Shown here: positions 43,244 to 53,129 of the stretch, piece after piece | Numbering within the stretch: the stretch's first letter is position 1 | Layout of the letters: every line of letters starts with the position of its first letter | Assembly (NCBI RefSeq): GCF_001422885.1 | Contig: NZ_LMMZ01000008.1 | Coordinates: forward strand, 1,614 to 65,613 | Source: Methylobacterium sp. Leaf104 | Lineage (GTDB): Bacteria > Pseudomonadota > Alphaproteobacteria > Rhizobiales > Beijerinckiaceae | Direction of reading: 5' to 3' | Length of the DNA stretch: 64,000 bases | Notes under the pieces: model-generated | Told to the model about the DNA's origin: nothing | The model's input: the letters and a program-made list of their open reading frames with translations, nothing else | Database searches by the model: none | Program-made: the position numbers and the translations under genes

Positions 43244-43640
43244 CACCGGTTCCCTACGCGTTGAGGCGCCACGCGTGCTCGTCGTCGACGACGGAGCTCT
43301 CGTGCGGATGTACTATCGCGGCATCCTTGAGCGGGCGGGTTTCGTGGTGGACGAGGCGCTCAACGGCATCGAGGGGCTGGAGCGCGTGTTGGGCGCGACC
43401 TACGACCTCCTCGTCGTGGACGTGAACATGCCGAAGATGGATGGATACAGCTTTCTTCGCGCCGTGCGTGGTCGCGAGCCCCCGATACGTTCGATCCCGT
43501 CCTTGATGACCAGCACGGAGGCCGCCGATGGCGACCGGGAAGCGGCGCGGATCGCGGGCGCGAACTTCTACCTGGTGAAGCCTTTGTCCGAGGACGTGCT
43601 GGTCGCGCATGCCAGGGCGCTTGTAGGCTCCCGTCCGTGA
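43236..43640 (+). CDS. CheY-like single-domain response regulator
   Basis: A 134-residue stand-alone receiver. The acidic pair is in VLVVDDGALVRM, the phospho-acceptor is Asp62 in LLVVDVNMPKMDG, and the conserved Lys is in YLVKPLS. ATG 43236 is favoured with GAGGGCG just upstream; a GTG at 43224 is possible. It lies between cheR and cheA with overlapping ends, so it is the probable direct target of CheA. Target specificity, flagellar or not, cannot be judged from sequence. Confidence 0.85.
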   Translation: MSDTGSLRVEAPRVLVVDDGALVRMYYRGILERAGFVVDEALNGIEGLERVLGATYDLLVVDVNMPKMDGYSFLRAVRGREPPIRSIPSLMTSTEAADGDREAARIAGANFYLVKPLSEDVLVAHARALVGSRP

Positions 43641-45910
43641 ACGACCTGCTCGAACAGTTCCTCGACGAGACGCGCGAGCTCGTCCAGTCGGCCACCGAGG
43701 ACCTGTTGGCGCTGGAGGCGGCGCCGGATGATACCGAGGCGGTAAACCGGGTGTTCCGCGCCTTCCACACGCTCAAGGGGTCCGTCGGGCTCTTCGATTT
43801 CCCGCCATGGTTCTCGCTCCTGCACGCCGCCGAGGACGGTCTGTCCGCAGCACGGGCCGGGACCCTCGCCGTCGATGCCGCGCTGATTGATCTCTCGCTG
43901 GAGACCCTCGACGCGACCGGACGTTGGGCCGACGCCGTCGAGACCGAAGGGACACTACCGGGGACTGCCGACGCCGAGGGAAGCGTCCTTGCCGGACGAT
44001 ACCGTTCCCTTCTCTCGTCAGGACCGGAGGCTCGCGCGATGGACGCCTCGGCGCTACCGGGCTGGGCGTCACGCCTCGCAGAGCCCCTGCGCGGTGTCGA
44101 GGGAAGGCCGCGGATCGCGGTGCGGTACCAGCCTCGCAGTGATTGCTTCTTCTCCGGTGATGATCCCCTCGGCCTCGTCCGGAAGGTCCCCGGCCTGCTC
44201 GCTGTCTCGGTCGAGCCGGCGGCGCCGTGGTCCCCGGACGAGGAGTTCGACGCCTTCGCCTGCAACCTCGCCATCGCGCTGATTTCGGATGCGCCTCGCG
44301 CCGAGATCGAGGCCGTTTTCCGTCTGGTGGGCGATCAGGTCACGGTCGTGGACTTGCCGACCGCAACCGACCAGCGAAACGCGTCGGGCGGGACGATATC
44401 GGCTAGCGCACCCGCGATGGAGCCAGTCGTTGCCGCGATACTCGCGGAACAGGTCCGGGTGCTGGCCGCAGCGGGAGAGGCGCAAACCGACGCGGGCCGT
44501 TTGGAAGCCTGCGCGCGCTCGGTGATGAATACCCTGCGGTCGGCCGGGCGATCCGGTGACGCCGACCGCTGTGGACAGGCACTCGGAAGCGGTCCGGATG
44601 CGCTTCGAGCGACCATCGAAGCCATCCTGACCGACCGGTCGAACGCCGCGTCGCCAACGGATGGCGAGGAGGATCATGGAGCGTCCGAGCCGCTCGGCGG
44701 TGACGCGGTCCGCACCCTGCGGGTAGACGCGGCTCGGGTCGACGCCCTCGTCGCGCTGGTCGGCGAGCTCGTCGTCGCGCGCAACGGCCTGGGCTATCTC
44801 GCCGCCCGGGCCGAGGCCGGCGAGGATGCGGGCATGCTGGCCCGGGCGATCCGGGAAGCGGATGCGAACATCGGACGCCTCTCGACGTCGTTGCACCGGA
44901 GCGCGATCTCACTCCGGCTCACGCCGCTGTCGAGTGTGTTCCGCCGATTCGGGCGCCAGGTGCGGGACGCAGCGCGCGGCCTCGGCAAGGATGTCGTCCT
45001 CGTAGTCGAAGGCGAGGCCGCGGAAGCGGACAAAGGCATCGTCGAGAACCTGTTCGAGCCGCTCCTGCACGTCGTGCGGAACGCGATCGATCACGGGCTT
45101 GAGGACGCGGTGAACCGGCGTCAGGTCGGCAAGCCCGAAGCTGGACGCATCTGCCTTGCCGCCGAGCAGGATGGCAACGGCATCGTCGTGTCGGTCTCCG
45201 ACGACGGGCGGGGGATCGACCCGGCCTTCATCCGGCGCCGGGTCGTCGATCGCGGGCTTCTCCAGCCCGAAGCCGTCGCGAGCATGGATGATGCCGCCGT
45301 CACAGAGCTAATCTTCGCCCCCGGTTTCTCGACCGCCGAGAGCGTGGGGGCGCTGTCGGGGCGCGGTGTCGGCATGGATGCGGTACGGGCGGCGGCGGCG
45401 CGCATGGGGGGACGCGTCTCGGTCGAAAGCCGCGTCGGCCTCGGTACCACGATCCGCCTGCACCTGCCTCAAACCATCGCCCTGGCACGCATCATGGTCG
45501 TCGGTGCGGGCACGGAATCGTATGGCATCGCGATGGACGCCGTCGTGGAGGTCGTACGCAGGCCCCGGACGTGCATCCACGCAGTCGCAGGCGGGAACGC
45601 GACGGTCCTGCGAGGCCGGACGGTTCCGGTGTTCCGGCTCGTCGAGTTGCTTGGTCGGAGAGATCGTCCCCTCGACGGCGACGATGCGCTACTCTTGGTC
45701 GTCCGAGCGAACGGGGAGACGATCGCCGTTGAGGTCGACCGCTTCGAGGACCACATCGACACCGTGGTCCGGCCGCCTGCGGGCCTCGTCGGGTCCGTGG
45801 CGGGCGTGGGGGGGACGACCCTGCTCAGCGACGGCCGCGTGTTGCTCGTGCTTGACCCTGGCGGCATCCTCGCGGACGCGTCAGTACCCGCCAGGGCGGA
45901 GGATAGGTGA
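43637..45910 (+). CDS. cheA: CheA histidine kinase
   Basis: A 757-residue CheA. The HPt domain has AFHTLKGSVG with phospho-acceptor His44; a long P2-like region (about 130-340) follows. The dimerisation helices are RVDALVALVGELVVARNGL, the ATPase has HVVRNAIDHGLED, DDGRGIDP and GRGVGMDAVR, and the last 140 residues are the CheW-like P5 domain. GTG 43637 overlaps the previous stop by 4 bp (GTGA). It phosphorylates the two CheY-like proteins and CheB of the operon under control of the double-tip receptor. The stop overlaps the 83-residue gene by one base. Confidence 0.93.
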   Translation: MNDLLEQFLDETRELVQSATEDLLALEAAPDDTEAVNRVFRAFHTLKGSVGLFDFPPWFSLLHAAEDGLSAARAGTLAVDAALIDLSLETLDATGRWADAVETEGTLPGTADAEGSVLAGRYRSLLSSGPEARAMDASALPGWASRLAEPLRGVEGRPRIAVRYQPRSDCFFSGDDPLGLVRKVPGLLAVSVEPAAPWSPDEEFDAFACNLAIALISDAPRAEIEAVFRLVGDQVTVVDLPTATDQRNASGGTISASAPAMEPVVAAILAEQVRVLAAAGEAQTDAGRLEACARSVMNTLRSAGRSGDADRCGQALGSGPDALRATIEAILTDRSNAASPTDGEEDHGASEPLGGDAVRTLRVDAARVDALVALVGELVVARNGLGYLAARAEAGEDAGMLARAIREADANIGRLSTSLHRSAISLRLTPLSSVFRRFGRQVRDAARGLGKDVVLVVEGEAAEADKGIVENLFEPLLHVVRNAIDHGLEDAVNRRQVGKPEAGRICLAAEQDGNGIVVSVSDDGRGIDPAFIRRRVVDRGLLQPEAVASMDDAAVTELIFAPGFSTAESVGALSGRGVGMDAVRAAAARMGGRVSVESRVGLGTTIRLHLPQTIALARIMVVGAGTESYGIAMDAVVEVVRRPRTCIHAVAGGNATVLRGRTVPVFRLVELLGRRDRPLDGDDALLLVVRANGETIAVEVDRFEDHIDTVVRPPAGLVGSVAGVGGTTLLSDGRVLLVLDPGGILADASVPARAEDR

Positions 45911-46161
45911 TGGCCGTCGTTCGTCGAGTCGATGCCGGGCCGGGGACGCCGGTACGATTGGAAGGCGTCTGCCCGGTCGAGGACGCCGAGACGCTCGCCT
46001 CCCTCATCCTGGAAGACCCGAGTGCACCGGTGGACTGGACCGCCTGCACGCGCATGCACACGGCGGTGTACCAAGTCCTGCTTCGGCTGCGGCCCACCAT
46101 CCTCGGTACCAGTGGCGATCCGTTCGTCGGCCGCTGGCTGACCCCGCCCAGCCCAGGATAA
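45910..46161 (+). CDS. small STAS-like protein
   Basis: An 83-residue protein that fits a minimal STAS domain: VRLEGVCPVEDAETLASLIL (first strands and helix), PVDWTACTRMHTAVYQVLLR (the core strand and helix, where anti-sigma antagonists carry the phosphorylatable Ser) and GRWLTPPSPG as the C-terminal edge. The usual D-x-S is here W-T-A, with no Ser, so it may work without phosphorylation. It overlaps the cheA stop by one base. Small STAS proteins are found in a few CheA operons. The assignment is based on pattern, not on a search. Confidence 0.5.
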   Translation: MAVVRRVDAGPGTPVRLEGVCPVEDAETLASLILEDPSAPVDWTACTRMHTAVYQVLLRLRPTILGTSGDPFVGRWLTPPSPG

Positions 46162-46263
46162 CCCAACGCCACCGATACTTACGGCTTTGACTGGGGATGG
46201 TCCCGACGCATAGTGCCCGGCATCCTCATGCCTTCAAGCGAAATCAGGGCACCATCGCCTTTC

Positions 46264-46647
46264 ATGCCGACCACAGTCCTCATCGTCGACGACAGCAAGC
46301 TCGCCCGCCTTGTCGGCGCCAAGCTCCTGCGCCAGCTCAAGCCGGACTGGGAGGTGGCGGAGGCGGCCAACGCCGATGCGGCGATGGCCGTCATGGACGA
46401 ACGTCAGGTTGACGTGGCGCTGCTCGACTTCAACATGCCGGGAAAGGACGGCCTCGAATTGGCCGCCGACCTGCGGGCATCCAGACTCCACATGCCCATC
46501 GCCGTGGTCTCGGCGAACATTCAGGACGAGATCATCGCACGGGCCCGAAGCGTCGATGCCACCTTCCTGCCGAAGCCCCTCACCGAGGAGGCGCTCGCGG
46601 GCTTCCTGTCGGGTGCCGCGCTCAGGTTGCGCAGGACGGCCTCGTGA
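46264..46647 (+). CDS. second CheY-like response regulator
   Basis: A 127-residue receiver: VLIVDDSKLARL, phospho-acceptor Asp55 in VALLDFNMPGKDG, Ala/Ser switch in AVVSAN and Lys in FLPKPLT. ATG 46264 (MPTTVLIVDD) is preferred to the longer GTG frame. There is a 102-bp gap from the STAS-like gene, the only sizeable gap in the operon, possibly an internal promoter. Its stop overlaps the cheC start by 4 bp. Being coupled to a CheC phosphatase, it may act as a phosphate sink or second output. Confidence 0.85.
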   Translation: MPTTVLIVDDSKLARLVGAKLLRQLKPDWEVAEAANADAAMAVMDERQVDVALLDFNMPGKDGLELAADLRASRLHMPIAVVSANIQDEIIARARSVDATFLPKPLTEEALAGFLSGAALRLRRTAS

Positions 46648-47285
46648 CGACGGCCACCGTCGACCTCACGGAACTGCAGCGCGACGCCTTCACCGAGCTC
46701 GTGAACATCGGGGTTAGCAAGGCCGCCGCGAGCCTGCGAAAGATGATCGGCGTCCAGGTGCTCCTCTCTGTGCCGGCCGTGGAGATCGTGTCGCAGGCTC
46801 AGGCCGCGCGCATGATCGGCGAGCGCGAGGCGTCCGAACTCGTCGTGGTCCAACAGGACTTCACGGGCGCCTTCGCCGGACGCGCCCTCCTGATCTTCCC
46901 TCAGGAGAACGGGCGTGAGCTCGTGCGTGCGGTGGCCGGGGAGGAACTCACACCGGAGGAGGTGGCGGAGCTTGAGGACGAGGCCCTCACCGAGACTGGC
47001 AACGTCATCCTCAACGGATGCCTCGCCACGATGGCGAACCTGCTGCAGCGAACCCTGACGATGTCGCTGCCGGAGGTCATGCGGGGCGACGGACCCCGGA
47101 TCTTCCGGACGGTCGGCCACGACGGGACCGACGCGCTTGTCCTGTTCCTCTACATCAACTTCGCGGTGCGGGAGCGCGACATCCGTGGCTACATCGCCAT
47201 GCTCATGGACCTGCCCTCGCTGGAAAGCCTCAAGGTGTTGATCGACGAATTCGTCGAACGTGCAATCGGTGAGACGGAAGCGTGA
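46644..47285 (+). CDS. cheC: CheC-type phosphatase
   Basis: A 213-residue CheC/CheX/FliY-family protein. Two E-x2-N active-site helices are visible: AFTELVNIGVSKAAASLRKM (about 14-33) and ETGNVILNGCLATMANLL (about 116-133). Both are complete, so it should be able to dephosphorylate CheY-type proteins. GTG 46644 overlaps the previous receiver's stop, and the stop overlaps the LOV kinase start by 4 bp. CheC often works with CheD; no cheD is visible here. Confidence 0.85.
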   Translation: MTTATVDLTELQRDAFTELVNIGVSKAAASLRKMIGVQVLLSVPAVEIVSQAQAARMIGEREASELVVVQQDFTGAFAGRALLIFPQENGRELVRAVAGEELTPEEVAELEDEALTETGNVILNGCLATMANLLQRTLTMSLPEVMRGDGPRIFRTVGHDGTDALVLFLYINFAVRERDIRGYIAMLMDLPSLESLKVLIDEFVERAIGETEA

Positions 47286-49738
47286 CGGAAGACCCGGGAG
47301 GCGCAGGCATCGAACCGCATCGATCCGAGGAGCTTGGTTCGCTTCGCCAAGCAACGAATGAGATGCGTCGCTTGGCTGGCCCGTTCATCGCCGCGCTGGA
47401 ACTCATCCGCCAGCCGATGGTGGTCACGGACCCGCGCCTTCCGGACAATCCCATCGTCTTCGCAAACCGCTCCTTCCTGTCGTTGACAGGGTACGACTCA
47501 ACCGAGGTCCTTGGACGCAACTGCCGATTTCTCCAGGGTCCCGACACGGACCCGGCTTCCGTGGCGCTCGTTCGAAGCGCGGTCGCAGGGCACAGGGAAA
47601 TCAAGGTCCAGATCCTCAACTACCGCAAGGACGGCGGTACGTTCTGGAACGAGCTCTATCTCAGCCCGGTCTTCGACGAGACCGGTAGGCTCATGTACTT
47701 TTTCGCCTCCCAGGTGGACGTCACGCCCTCGCGCCAGGGGGCGGTCGCGCGAGAGCGACTGGCTAGTATCGAGCGGCGCTTGGCCGAAGCGCAGCGTCAA
47801 CTCAAGATCACCGTCGCGGCGGCGGGTATCGCCGGGACCTGGGCTTGGGACATTCCGGGAAAGCGCCTCCACGTCGACGAACGCTTCGCCCTGCTCAACG
47901 GGATCGAACAAGATGTAGGCACCGATGGCGTTCCAACCGGCGCCTTCTTCAACCGCATCCATTCGCAGGACCTACCGAGGGTGCGCCTGGCGGTCAGCGG
48001 CATCCTGAATGGCGCCGAGGTCTTCGACAGGGAATATCGCCTCCAGGCACCGGACGGAGCGATCCGCTGGGTCCACGCCCGCGGACGGTGCGATTATGAC
48101 GCCGACGGCAACCCCTTACGCTTCACCGGCGCCCTCGTCGAGATCACCGAACAGAAGCGGGTCGTCGAGCGATTGCGCATCGCCCAGACCGCCGGCCGCA
48201 TCGGGACGTTCGAGTTCGTACCGGGGTTCGCCACCGTCGAAGTCTCTCCCCAGTTCTGCGCCCTCCTTGGCGTCGTCCCAGCGGTCAATCTGTCGGTTAG
48301 CGCAGTCAACGCCCTTGTCATCGACGGTGGTCCCTTGCTGGATCCGGGCCTCCGCGAGGCCGGGGAGCTTCCCTACGCCGAGATGCGTATCCGGCTGGCG
48401 GACATGGGCGAGACGCGCTGGCTCGCCCGGCGTGGCGAGGCCGTTCGCGACGACGAATCCTCCGAATTGCGACACGTCGGCGTGATCTACGACGTGACCG
48501 CGACGAAGGCGTCCGAGGTCGCCTTGCGAGAGATGAACGACACCTTGGAGGCCCGCGTCCAAGAGGCCATCGCCGAACGCGAGCAGGCCGAGGAACAGTT
48601 GCGCCAGTCCCAGAAGATGGAGGCCGTCGGACAGCTGACCGGGGGGATCGCGCACGATTTTAACAACCTGCTCACCGGCATCGTCGGGTCACTCGACCTG
48701 ATGCAGACCCGCATTAACGAGGGCCGCACCGAAAATCTGTCACGCTACTCCAACCTCGCCATGGCCTCGGCGCAACGGGCCGCAGCGCTCACCCATCGCC
48801 TTCTCGCGTTCTCGCGCCAGCAACCGCTTGAGGCGAAGGCCGTCGACGTGAACCGGCTCGTTGGGTCCATGGACGACCTGCTGCGCCGCACGCTCGGTGA
48901 GCGCGTCCGCCTTGAGGTCGTGGTCTCGGGTGGCCTTTGGCTGACTCTCTGCGACCCCAACCAGTTGGAGAACGCCCTCCTGAACCTTGCCATCAACGCC
49001 CGTGACGCGATGCCGGAAGGGGGCAGGCTCATCATCGAGACGGTGAACAGCTTCCTCGACGACGCCTACGCCGCACGCGAGATCGGGGTCCGAGCCGGGC
49101 AGTACGTATGCGTCTGCGTGACCGATACGGGCACGGGTATGCCTCCGGACGTCATCGCCAAGGCGTTCGATCCGTTCTTCACAACGAAGCCCATCGGGCA
49201 GGGCACCGGCCTCGGACTGAGCATGATCTACGGATTCGCCAAGCAGTCAGAGGGCAACGTCAAGATCTACTCGGAGGCCGATAAAGGGACCTCGGTGAAG
49301 CTCTACCTGCCACGGTTTTTCGGTGAGTTCGAAGAGCCTGGCACTACCAGGGGCGAGACGCCCCGTGCCGAACTTGGCGAGACGGTCTTGGTTGTCGAGG
49401 ACGACGATACGGTACGAACCCTCGTCGTCGAGGTGCTAGGTGAACTCGGCTACGCCACCCGGGAAGCGCCCGACGGACCTTCCGGTCTCCGCATCCTGCA
49501 GTCGGACGCGCGCATCGACCTCCTGGTCACGGATGTCGGTCTGCCTGGGCTCAACGGCCGACAGCTCGCGGACCAGGCCCGAACCGGGCGGCCGGACCTG
49601 AAGGTGCTGTTCATGACAGGCTACGCGGAGAACGCCGCCTTCGGTGCAGGCCACCTCGCACCCGGTATGCAGATGATCACCAAGCCTTTTCCGGTCGAAG
49701 GACTTGCGAGCAAGATCCGCTCGATCATCGAAGCATAA
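47282..49738 (+). CDS. LOV-PAS hybrid histidine kinase
   Basis: An 818-residue soluble sensor. The LOV domain (about 40-150) carries the photoactive motif GRNCRFLQG with adduct cysteine Cys81, preceded by [16 protein letters not shown] and followed by [18 protein letters not shown], so blue-light FMN photochemistry is expected. One or two further PAS domains (about 170-420) follow. The kinase has His458 in [11 protein letters not shown] and ATPase [14 protein letters not shown]. The C-terminal receiver has [13 protein letters not shown] (Asp751). GTG 47282 overlaps the cheC stop. The core is highly similar to the kinase at 57998. Confidence 0.9.
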   Translation: MTEDPGGAGIEPHRSEELGSLRQATNEMRRLAGPFIAALELIRQPMVVTDPRLPDNPIVFANRSFLSLTGYDSTEVLGRNCRFLQGPDTDPASVALVRSAVAGHREIKVQILNYRKDGGTFWNELYLSPVFDETGRLMYFFASQVDVTPSRQGAVARERLASIERRLAEAQRQLKITVAAAGIAGTWAWDIPGKRLHVDERFALLNGIEQDVGTDGVPTGAFFNRIHSQDLPRVRLAVSGILNGAEVFDREYRLQAPDGAIRWVHARGRCDYDADGNPLRFTGALVEITEQKRVVERLRIAQTAGRIGTFEFVPGFATVEVSPQFCALLGVVPAVNLSVSAVNALVIDGGPLLDPGLREAGELPYAEMRIRLADMGETRWLARRGEAVRDDESSELRHVGVIYDVTATKASEVALREMNDTLEARVQEAIAEREQAEEQLRQSQKMEAVGQLTGGIAHDFNNLLTGIVGSLDLMQTRINEGRTENLSRYSNLAMASAQRAAALTHRLLAFSRQQPLEAKAVDVNRLVGSMDDLLRRTLGERVRLEVVVSGGLWLTLCDPNQLENALLNLAINARDAMPEGGRLIIETVNSFLDDAYAAREIGVRAGQYVCVCVTDTGTGMPPDVIAKAFDPFFTTKPIGQGTGLGLSMIYGFAKQSEGNVKIYSEADKGTSVKLYLPRFFGEFEEPGTTRGETPRAELGETVLVVEDDDTVRTLVVEVLGELGYATREAPDGPSGLRILQSDARIDLLVTDVGLPGLNGRQLADQARTGRPDLKVLFMTGYAENAAFGAGHLAPGMQMITKPFPVEGLASKIRSIIEA

Positions 49739-50577
49739 AGGTCCCCTGGTTACCCAGATACGCTTGACGCCAAAAATCGAGCTTGTAGGCGCCAATGGAC
49801 ATACGGGTTAATCAATCGTCCATGGCAGAACGTCAGCTTTCCGCGTCCTACGAACAGTAAGCAGACAGACTGAAAACCACCCCAAGCAGCCACTCCGCCT
49901 CCGACCCAATATAGTCGTACATGTTGTTGCGAGCGTCACCCGATAGCGGACATAGACCCAGCCTTTGCCGAACAGCAAAAAATGGCCCCTTACAAATTGT
50001 CGACATAATTCCATCGAAGGTCTGCTTCGAGTTCCAAAGCGGAAGTGACGTCGGCACCGGTGATCCGCTCGCGAAGGTCTTGATGTTCTCCGGTGCAATG
50101 ATCCGTTTTTGTGATCAAAGCCCCGTTTCGAGGCATTTTCTTCACACGGGATAGTTGCCGGACGTCAGGCGAGGCTGCTTTCGAGGGAAAGCAGCCTCGC
50201 TGTCACTCACGTCTCATGTCGTGCCAGGATCGATGCCGCGAGCATGACGCCATAGGTGCCGACCGCCTCGCGGCGTCGGACATCGCCAACAATGTCAGGT
50301 AGCGACGCCTCCATTCGCGTGATTTGCGAACGGATGAACGCGCTCAATTTTGAGGGTTCTAAAAGTACGGGCGACCTAGAGTATCAATAACTTCCGCCCT
50401 CTTGGTCGACGTCAGGCCAGCGGCTGACCAAGCCACCCCGCTACGATCCGACGTCATGCCCGGCAGTCATCCCGTCCCTGTCGTGCGCGGCGCCGGCAAC
50501 GTCCGACCGTGACGGGAGTTTCCAGTGCATCGAGGCGCCGGACGCGCCTTTGCCAGCCCCGAGCCCCAAGGAACATC
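49739..50577. other. intergenic, AT-richer, with hairpin
   Basis: About 840 bp with no supported gene after the LOV kinase stop. Composition is AT-richer than the surroundings. The hairpin at 50170-50199 is the main structured element. Short frames on both strands have poor codon use. Confidence 0.5.
50170..50199. terminator. 12-bp perfect hairpin
   Basis: CGAGGCTGCTTT (50170-50181), 6-nt loop CGAGGG, AAAGCAGCCTCG (50188-50199). It is isolated in the intergenic space and lacks a T-run on the plus strand. It may be a 3'-end structure of an unseen transcript. Confidence 0.4.
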
Positions 50578-50991
50578 ATGTCCCGCGAGACCAGCATCCA
50601 GGCGACCGAGAAGTTCGGCGAACTCGTCAACGGCGGTCGGTTCGATGCCTTCCCCGAGGTCGTCGCCCCGGATTGCCACGATCACGACCCTGCGCCGGGC
50701 CAGCACATGGGTCCCGAGGGATACAAGGCTTTCTTCACGCAGCTCCGTTCCGCCTTCCCCGACATGCAGGTCGAGGTGAAGAAGCTCGTCGCCGACGGAG
50801 ACAGCGTCGCCTTCGCCTACACGCTCACCGGCACACACCAGGGCGACTTCAACGGCCACAAGCCGACCGGGAAGGCCATCAAGGTCCGTGGCATGCAGAT
50901 CGGCCGTTTCGTCGACGGCAAGATGGTTGAGCGGTGGGGCTCATCCGACGAGCTCGGCATCCTCAAGCAGATCGGCGCCATCGAGGGCTGA
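50578..50991 (+). CDS. SnoaL-like / ester cyclase-family protein
   Basis: A 137-residue protein of the NTF2/SnoaL fold. The N-terminal helix QATEKFGELVNGGRFDAF is followed by VVAPDCHDHDPAPGQHMGPE, FFTQLRSAFPDMQVEV and the paired strands DSVAFAYTLTGTHQGDFNGH and FVDGKMVERWGSSDEL, the standard SnoaL-like order. His and Asp residues in DCHDHDP could be catalytic, but many such proteins are annotated only as ester cyclases. ATG 50578 has AAGGAA just upstream. It stands alone before the stress genes on the opposite strand. Confidence 0.78.
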   Translation: MSRETSIQATEKFGELVNGGRFDAFPEVVAPDCHDHDPAPGQHMGPEGYKAFFTQLRSAFPDMQVEVKKLVADGDSVAFAYTLTGTHQGDFNGHKPTGKAIKVRGMQIGRFVDGKMVERWGSSDELGILKQIGAIEG

Positions 50992-51102
50992 TGGAGGCTT
51001 CGGCGAGGGCGTCCCGGCCACGGGACATCGTCAAGGCTCAGCCCGGGGCGGCCGATGGACCGCCCCGGACGCTCACGGACCGATCGCTGGCTACCCGACC
51101 CC

Positions 51103-51672
51103 TCAGGCGCTCCGGGCTTGGCCGGGATGACGGCCCTCCCCGAACTCCTCAATGATCTTGGCGCAGAAGGCCGGCAGGTCCTTGGGCGTGCGGCTCGTGA
51201 CGAGCCCCTTGTCGCAAACGACCTCCTCATCGACCCATGTGCCACCGGCGTTCTCGATGTCGCGCCGGACCGTAGGATAGGAGGTCAGCGTCCGCCCTTT
51301 CACGACGTCGGCCTCAATCAGCGTCCATGGCCCGTGGCAGATGACCCCGACCGGCTTGCCCGCAGCGAAGAAGTCCCGGACGAACGCCACGATATCCTTG
51401 CTCGCCCGGAGCTTGTCGGCGCCGACGCAGCCGCCGGGGATGACGAGCCCGTCGTAGTCCGCGGCCGAGGCCCCATCGATGGTCCGGTCCACCTTGTAGC
51501 GGCCGGCGGGATCGAGGTCGTTGTTGACCGTCTCGGCCTCGCCGGGCTCCAGACCGATGACCGTCACTGTCGCCCCGGCCTGCTTCACCGCCTCATGGGG
51601 CTTAGCGAACTCTGGCTCCTCGGTGCCGCGCGGTGCGATCAGGATCGCGATCTTCTTACCCTGTAAGCTCAT
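51103..51672 (-). CDS. DJ-1/PfpI-family protein
   Basis: A 189-residue class-I glutamine amidotransferase-like protein. KKIAILIAPRGTEEPEF opens the fold and LVIPGGCVGADKLR follows. The nucleophile elbow is VGVICHGPWTLIEADV, with the reactive Cys in ICHG and Glu16-type acid in TEEPEF. The PfpI/YhbO subgroup of this family includes glyoxalase/deglycase-type stress proteins. ATG 51672 is used; a TTG at 51702 would extend by ten residues. It lies 54 bp after the catalase-like gene's stop on the same strand, consistent with oxidative/carbonyl stress protection. Confidence 0.87.
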   Translation of the reverse strand: MSLQGKKIAILIAPRGTEEPEFAKPHEAVKQAGATVTVIGLEPGEAETVNNDLDPAGRYKVDRTIDGASAADYDGLVIPGGCVGADKLRASKDIVAFVRDFFAAGKPVGVICHGPWTLIEADVVKGRTLTSYPTVRRDIENAGGTWVDEEVVCDKGLVTSRTPKDLPAFCAKIIEEFGEGRHPGQARSA

Positions 51673-51726
51673 GTCATCGTCTTTCTGGATGTCAGGTTTC
51701 AACGGAGGCGCAGGTCGCGCCGTTCC

Positions 51727-52809
51727 TCACGCCGGGATGCGGTCGATGCCGGCGGTATCCTCGGCCGCCACGCCGTTCTCGCGGTGGCGGAAGTCGCTCA
51801 GCGCCCGGTAGACCTGGAGGCGCGCCCGCATCACCGAACCGAGCGGCCGGTGCGCCGCGAGGCTGTGTGCTGGACGGAAGGTCATGACCTCGTCGAAGTA
51901 GCGCACCCGCTCCGGCGAGTAGGCGTCCTGGCGCGGCAGGCGGAGCGTCGCCACGGTGCGGTAGGGGCTGACCGAGACCGGCCAGTCCACCGAGGCGTCC
52001 TCGATGGGTTGCCGCTCGGCATCGGCCCAGAGCTGCGCCTTGATCTCGAACACCACGTCGTTGTCTCGGAAGAACGCGACGGTGGCGTGCCGGAAGCCAT
52101 CCTCGTCCTGATGCGGGTCGAGCCGCCACTCGGACAGCGCGCGCTGGGCCTCGGCCGTCGGCACGGCCCCGAGCTTGGCCACGTGGTAGCCGAAGCGCAC
52201 GGGCGCCTGGCTAAAATAGCTGTCGGCCAGCGGGTGGCTGTAGGGATGGCCGAAGAAGTCGGCGAGCGCGCTCTCGGTGCCGAAGGCATGCAGCGCCTTG
52301 TTGAGGTTGCGCATGGTGGAGGACACCGCGCTCTTCACGCCCTCCGGCAGACCGGTCGACTTGCCGATGACCGTTCCGTCGCGCAGGAAGCCCGCCGCCG
52401 TACCGGAGGGAAAGGTGGTCCCGGTCGCAAGAACGAAATCCTGGGTGTCGGCCGCGTGGCCGGGCAGCTTCTCGCCGGGGACGTCGAACACCTTGATCGA
52501 CATGCCGCGATGGGTCGACACACGATCGCCTAGGGTCTCGCCTGGCCCCTGAGCGAAGCGAACCGCAACTGGATGGGTACCTGGCGTGGCGAACAATCCC
52601 TGCGCCAGTTCGGGCGGCAGGCCGGCGCAAATCGTCAACTCGCCGGTGACGCAGGCCGAACTTTTTGCGTGGCTAGCCCGCACCGCATGGTGCTCGCGTG
52701 CCTCGACCGTCTCCGATTGCTGCGTCATGCCGGCAATTATGCCGTCAATCGTCTTCTGCTCGTCCACGGCGGGCTTCTCGATGTCGGGGGCGTATCGAAG
52801 GTAGGTCAT
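51727..52809 (-). CDS. catalase-like haem protein (y4iL type)
   Basis: A 360-residue protein of the catalase-like superfamily, y4iL subgroup. Support comes from REHHAVRASHAKSSACVTGE, then HPVAVRFAQGPGE with the RFSN-like strand, RGMSIKVFDVPGEKLPG, DTQDFVLATGTTFPSG, and a C-terminal PERVRYFDEVMTFRPAHSLA in place of the classical tyrosine haem ligand region. It is shorter than true catalases and may be a peroxidase, a lipid-hydroperoxide enzyme or a haem sensor. ATG 52809 is chosen with GAGG upstream. It leads a minus-strand pair with the DJ-1/PfpI gene. Confidence 0.75.
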   Translation of the reverse strand: MTYLRYAPDIEKPAVDEQKTIDGIIAGMTQQSETVEAREHHAVRASHAKSSACVTGELTICAGLPPELAQGLFATPGTHPVAVRFAQGPGETLGDRVSTHRGMSIKVFDVPGEKLPGHAADTQDFVLATGTTFPSGTAAGFLRDGTVIGKSTGLPEGVKSAVSSTMRNLNKALHAFGTESALADFFGHPYSHPLADSYFSQAPVRFGYHVAKLGAVPTAEAQRALSEWRLDPHQDEDGFRHATVAFFRDNDVVFEIKAQLWADAERQPIEDASVDWPVSVSPYRTVATLRLPRQDAYSPERVRYFDEVMTFRPAHSLAAHRPLGSVMRARLQVYRALSDFRHRENGVAAEDTAGIDRIPA

Positions 52810-53129
52810 GATCGTCCTCACGGTGATCGGGGAACTGAGGCGGACCGCGGCAGGAGAAAGCGCTGCGGACTCGGGGGTCGACGTATTGAGTCGGAAACGG
52901 GATCCTGTTCCGAACATCGAGGGGGCAGCGGGCCGTTCTTGGGAACTTCGCGACCGTCGAAAGTCTGCCTGAGTTCGGCTGCGCTATGGGTCGGCTTCGA
53001 AGCGCCGCTTCGTCTTCGCAGCAACAGAAGACTGGGCCATGGACTGGTTGCGGGGCGAAGGAGGCAAGCTCGGACGGTATGCTAGACGTCCCGTGGACGA
53101 GCGCGGGCTCGGGCGTGCGACAAGCCGTT
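52810..53129. other. intergenic, upstream of the catalase-like gene
   Basis: About 320 bp, no gene. It contains the inverted repeat TCGGAA-N11-TTCCGA (52891-52913), a candidate operator for the catalase-like gene about 80 bp from its start codon. A GGAAC is present on the minus strand at the correct side, but CGTT follows after only 7 bp, so it is not an EcfG-type promoter. Confidence 0.4.

Noticed and set aside
52891..52930. EcfG-type promoter upstream of the catalase-like gene
   Set aside because: On the minus strand GGAAC is followed by CGTT after only 7 bp, too short a spacer for an ECF promoter; the inverted repeat is kept only as a possible operator.
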